The translations under genes were made by a program, and so were the position numbers. The notes below the pieces were generated by a model, which worked only from the letters and a program-made list of their open reading frames with translations, made no database searches and had not been told where the DNA came from. Positions 5,050-6,833 of a stretch of 6,833 nt of DNA are shown here, piece by piece; position 1 is the first letter of the stretch, and each line of letters starts with the position of its first letter. Origin of the DNA: UBA9926 sp964524295 (lineage in GTDB: Bacteria; Pseudomonadota; Gammaproteobacteria; Pseudomonadales; Azotimanducaceae); the NCBI GenBank assembly GCA_964524295.1, contig CAZGCW010000208.1, positions 1 to 6,833 on the forward strand, given 5' to 3'.

Positions 5050-6633
5050 TTGTCTTGGATTAATGTCACAACATTTGGCGACCTGCTGGTGCGGGCGGTC
5101 AGTTACTGGGGCGATAACGACGCCTTGATATTTCCCGATAGCCGTCTGACCTATACCGAATTATTGGCTGCCGCATCGGTAAGGGCGAGATCCCTGCTGG
5201 GGTTGGGAATAAGGCCCGGAGACCATGTTGGTTTGTTGATGGCCAATTGCCCTGACTATGTAACCTGTTTATTTGGCGCGCAGTTAATTGGTGCAGTTGT
5301 TGTGCCAATGAATGCACGTTTCAAGTCGCCCGAAATCGCCTATCTAGTCGAAAATGCTGACCTAAATATAGTCATTACCCATGATCTGATATCGGAATAC
5401 GCCAATTTCGGTGATTTGCTGGATGAGGCTTTAGCTGAGCACAGACCTGCTAGACTGAAGCATCTGGTTATGCTGGGGGAAAAGCGGTCCGGATTTCTGT
5501 CAGAACAAGAGTTTGGCCATGCTGCACAAACCATAGAAAGCAAGCATTTGGCAGAACAAAGAGCGCGGGTTAGCCTCAGGGATACGGCCATAATGATGTA
5601 CACATCCGGCACCACTGCGAATCCTAAAGGCTGCCCCTTGAGCCATGAGATGCTGGTTCGAAACGGCATGAATATGAATGCCTCGAATTACTGTTTAAGT
5701 GAACAAGATCGTTTTTGGGCGCCCCTGCCAATGTTCCATATGGCGGCCATTCTGCCATTGATATGCTGTATCGATGCGGGTGCTGCGATGCTGTCGATGA
5801 CTCACTTTGAGCCCGGACAAGCCTTGTACATGATGGAGCAGGAAGGGGTCACCCTTGCTTTTCCATCCTTCCCTACCGTGACGATGGCATTGATTCAACA
5901 TGACGAATTTAAAAGTCGTGATTTATCCCGGTTGAGGCGAATCAATAATGTAGCGCCGCCCGATCTGCTTCGTCAGTTTCAGGATGCCTTTCCTCAGGCC
6001 GTACAAACAGGGGCTTATGGATTAACCGAAGCAGGCGGTGTTATTGCTCTAAATCACCCTGACGAATCCTTGGATTCGAGATTAACTACCTGCGGCAAAC
6101 CCATGCCAGGGTTGCAAGCTAAGATTGTTGACCCTGATACAGGCAGTGAATTGAATCGAGGTTTAAAGGGTGAAATTCTCCTTAAGGGGTATGCGGTTTT
6201 TGATGGTTATTACAAGTCGAGCGAAAAGAACCAGGAAGTCTTTGTTGATGGTTGGTTCAAAACCGGTGATCTGGGCGTCATCGATGAGACCGGTTCCATT
6301 GAATTTCATGGTCGAATCAAGGACATGCTGAAAGTCGGTGGTGAGAACGTCGCTGCCATTGAAATTGAATCTGTACTGGTTTCTCATCCTGCGGTCGCGC
6401 TGGCGCAGGTAATCGGCGTCCCTGATGAGCGTTTATTTGAGGTGGCGTGCGCTTATATTGAACTCTCACCCGGTGCCGTCATTGGCGAAGCGGACTTAAT
6501 CGAATTTTGTCGCGATAAAGTTGCCAGCTATAAAGTTCCCAGACATATCAGGTTCGTTAACCAGTGGCCTATGTCAGCAACCAAGGTCCAGAAGTTCGTG
6601 CTGCGTGAGTGGTACCAAAACCAGGCCCAGTGA
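5050..6633 (+). CDS. AMP-forming acyl-CoA ligase (ANL superfamily)
   Basis: About 527 aa from the TTG at 5050, full length for the family. It activates a carboxylic acid with ATP and CoA through an acyl-adenylate. Visible core motifs are the P-loop YTSGTTANPKG (184-194), PMFHMAA (227-233), YGLTEA (323-328), the ATP-ribose TGD (405-407), and the hinge region GRIKDMLKVGGENV (421-434). The A10 catalytic lysine region is PMSATKVQK, with Lys512. In the common A10 pattern a Gly precedes this Lys, as in ATGK; here the Gly is missing and the segment is one residue shorter. The VGGENVAAIEIE form is typical of fatty-acid, cyclohexanecarboxylate, carnitine and aromatic-acid CoA ligases, so the substrate class stays open. 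It probably activates the acid formed by the upstream P450 and SDR enzymes. It is the last gene before a terminator. The start is TTG; the alternative TTG at 5044 would add two residues. Confidence 0.94.
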   Translation: MSWINVTTFGDLLVRAVSYWGDNDALIFPDSRLTYTELLAAASVRARSLLGLGIRPGDHVGLLMANCPDYVTCLFGAQLIGAVVVPMNARFKSPEIAYLVENADLNIVITHDLISEYANFGDLLDEALAEHRPARLKHLVMLGEKRSGFLSEQEFGHAAQTIESKHLAEQRARVSLRDTAIMMYTSGTTANPKGCPLSHEMLVRNGMNMNASNYCLSEQDRFWAPLPMFHMAAILPLICCIDAGAAMLSMTHFEPGQALYMMEQEGVTLAFPSFPTVTMALIQHDEFKSRDLSRLRRINNVAPPDLLRQFQDAFPQAVQTGAYGLTEAGGVIALNHPDESLDSRLTTCGKPMPGLQAKIVDPDTGSELNRGLKGEILLKGYAVFDGYYKSSEKNQEVFVDGWFKTGDLGVIDETGSIEFHGRIKDMLKVGGENVAAIEIESVLVSHPAVALAQVIGVPDERLFEVACAYIELSPGAVIGEADLIEFCRDKVASYKVPRHIRFVNQWPMSATKVQKFVLREWYQNQAQ

Positions 6634-6634
6634 C

Positions 6635-6688
6635 AGCTCAATGCATCTTGTCCAAGCAGTGTCGGTGGCAGGCATGTGAGCTTTTTTT
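6635..6688 (+). terminator. Rho-independent terminator after the CoA ligase
   Basis: AGCTCAATGC (6635-6644) pairs with GCATGTGAGCT (6672-6682), a 10-bp stem with one bulged G. Seven T residues follow directly (6682-6688). The 27-nt loop can fold further through CTT/AAG (6647-6656). The hairpin begins 2 nt after the ligase stop, which marks the end of the plus-strand transcription unit. Confidence 0.65.
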
Positions 6689-6698
6689 AAAGTTTATT

Positions 6699-6833
6699 TT
6701 GCTGGGTTATCGTCGCAGTGATACCTTCTATACGGATTGTACTCGTTTGGTGAACGCGGCCTATCGGGATTCCCAGGACCTAGACCTCGAGTGGAATGTG
6801 TTTAGACGAAGTCGTTTGGCCAGTCTGCTTGGC
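6699..6833 (+). CDS. Partial open frame running off the right edge, unrecognised
   Basis: This is the only one of the six frames open to the window end. Downstream of the terminator it encodes about 45 residues from the TTG at 6699, including YRRSDTFYTDCTRLVNAAY and, near the edge, WNVFRRSRLASLLG. The composition is plausible for a soluble protein, but I recognise no family. The start is uncertain: a GTG at 6630 overlaps the ligase stop (GTGA), and a TTG at 6648 is also in frame, but both lie before or inside the terminator. None has a good ribosome binding site. It could also be a chance open frame, a gene remnant, or a gene whose start is misread. Confidence 0.3.
   Translation, partial: MLGYRRSDTFYTDCTRLVNAAYRDSQDLDLEWNVFRRSRLASLLG

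Noticed and set aside
140..6633. Assignment to the abietane diterpenoid (dit) or cholesterol degradation clusters
   Set aside because: P450s, SDRs and CoA ligases occur in those clusters too, but no diagnostic gene such as a ring dioxygenase or ketosteroid dehydrogenase is present, and the first P450 looks CYP153-like.

Overview
The window looks like a bacterial chromosome segment, most likely from a gammaproteobacterium. The basis is dense gene packing, Shine-Dalgarno-led genes, a middling base composition by eye, and a first P450 that closely resembles proteobacterial CYP153 enzymes. No RNA gene, CRISPR array, transposase or phage gene was seen. The taxonomic call is inference only.

Layout. 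Bases 1-113 hold a decaying tandem array of 29-bp units that probably continues left of the window. Two minus-strand genes follow: a CYP153-like cytochrome P450 (1086-2432) and, 88 nt downstream of it, an NAD-type short-chain dehydrogenase/reductase (SDR; 140-997). A 377-nt divergent intergenic region (2433-2809) carries an imperfect palindrome and a 9-bp direct repeat. On the plus strand come a second, unrelated class I-type P450 (2810-4096), a 112-nt gap with a perfect 8-bp-arm palindrome, a FabG-like NADP-type SDR (4209-4991), and an AMP-forming acyl-CoA ligase (about 5050-6633). A good stem-and-T-tract terminator (6635-6688) follows the ligase. A reading frame of unknown identity runs off the right edge.

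How the genes may work together. The two sides mirror each other, each with a P450 followed by an SDR, and the plus side ends in a CoA ligase. This is the usual logic for breaking down a poorly reactive hydrophobic compound. The P450s would hydroxylate it, the SDRs would oxidise the alcohol (or interconvert ketone and alcohol), and the ligase would make the acyl-CoA thioester for beta-oxidation-like breakdown. Candidate substrates are alkanes, alicyclics, terpenoids or a steroid side chain, and the sequence does not decide among them. The ferredoxin and ferredoxin reductase that both P450s should need are not in the window. The chemistry is of known kinds; what may be undescribed is the substrate, the pairing of these two P450s, and the control elements.
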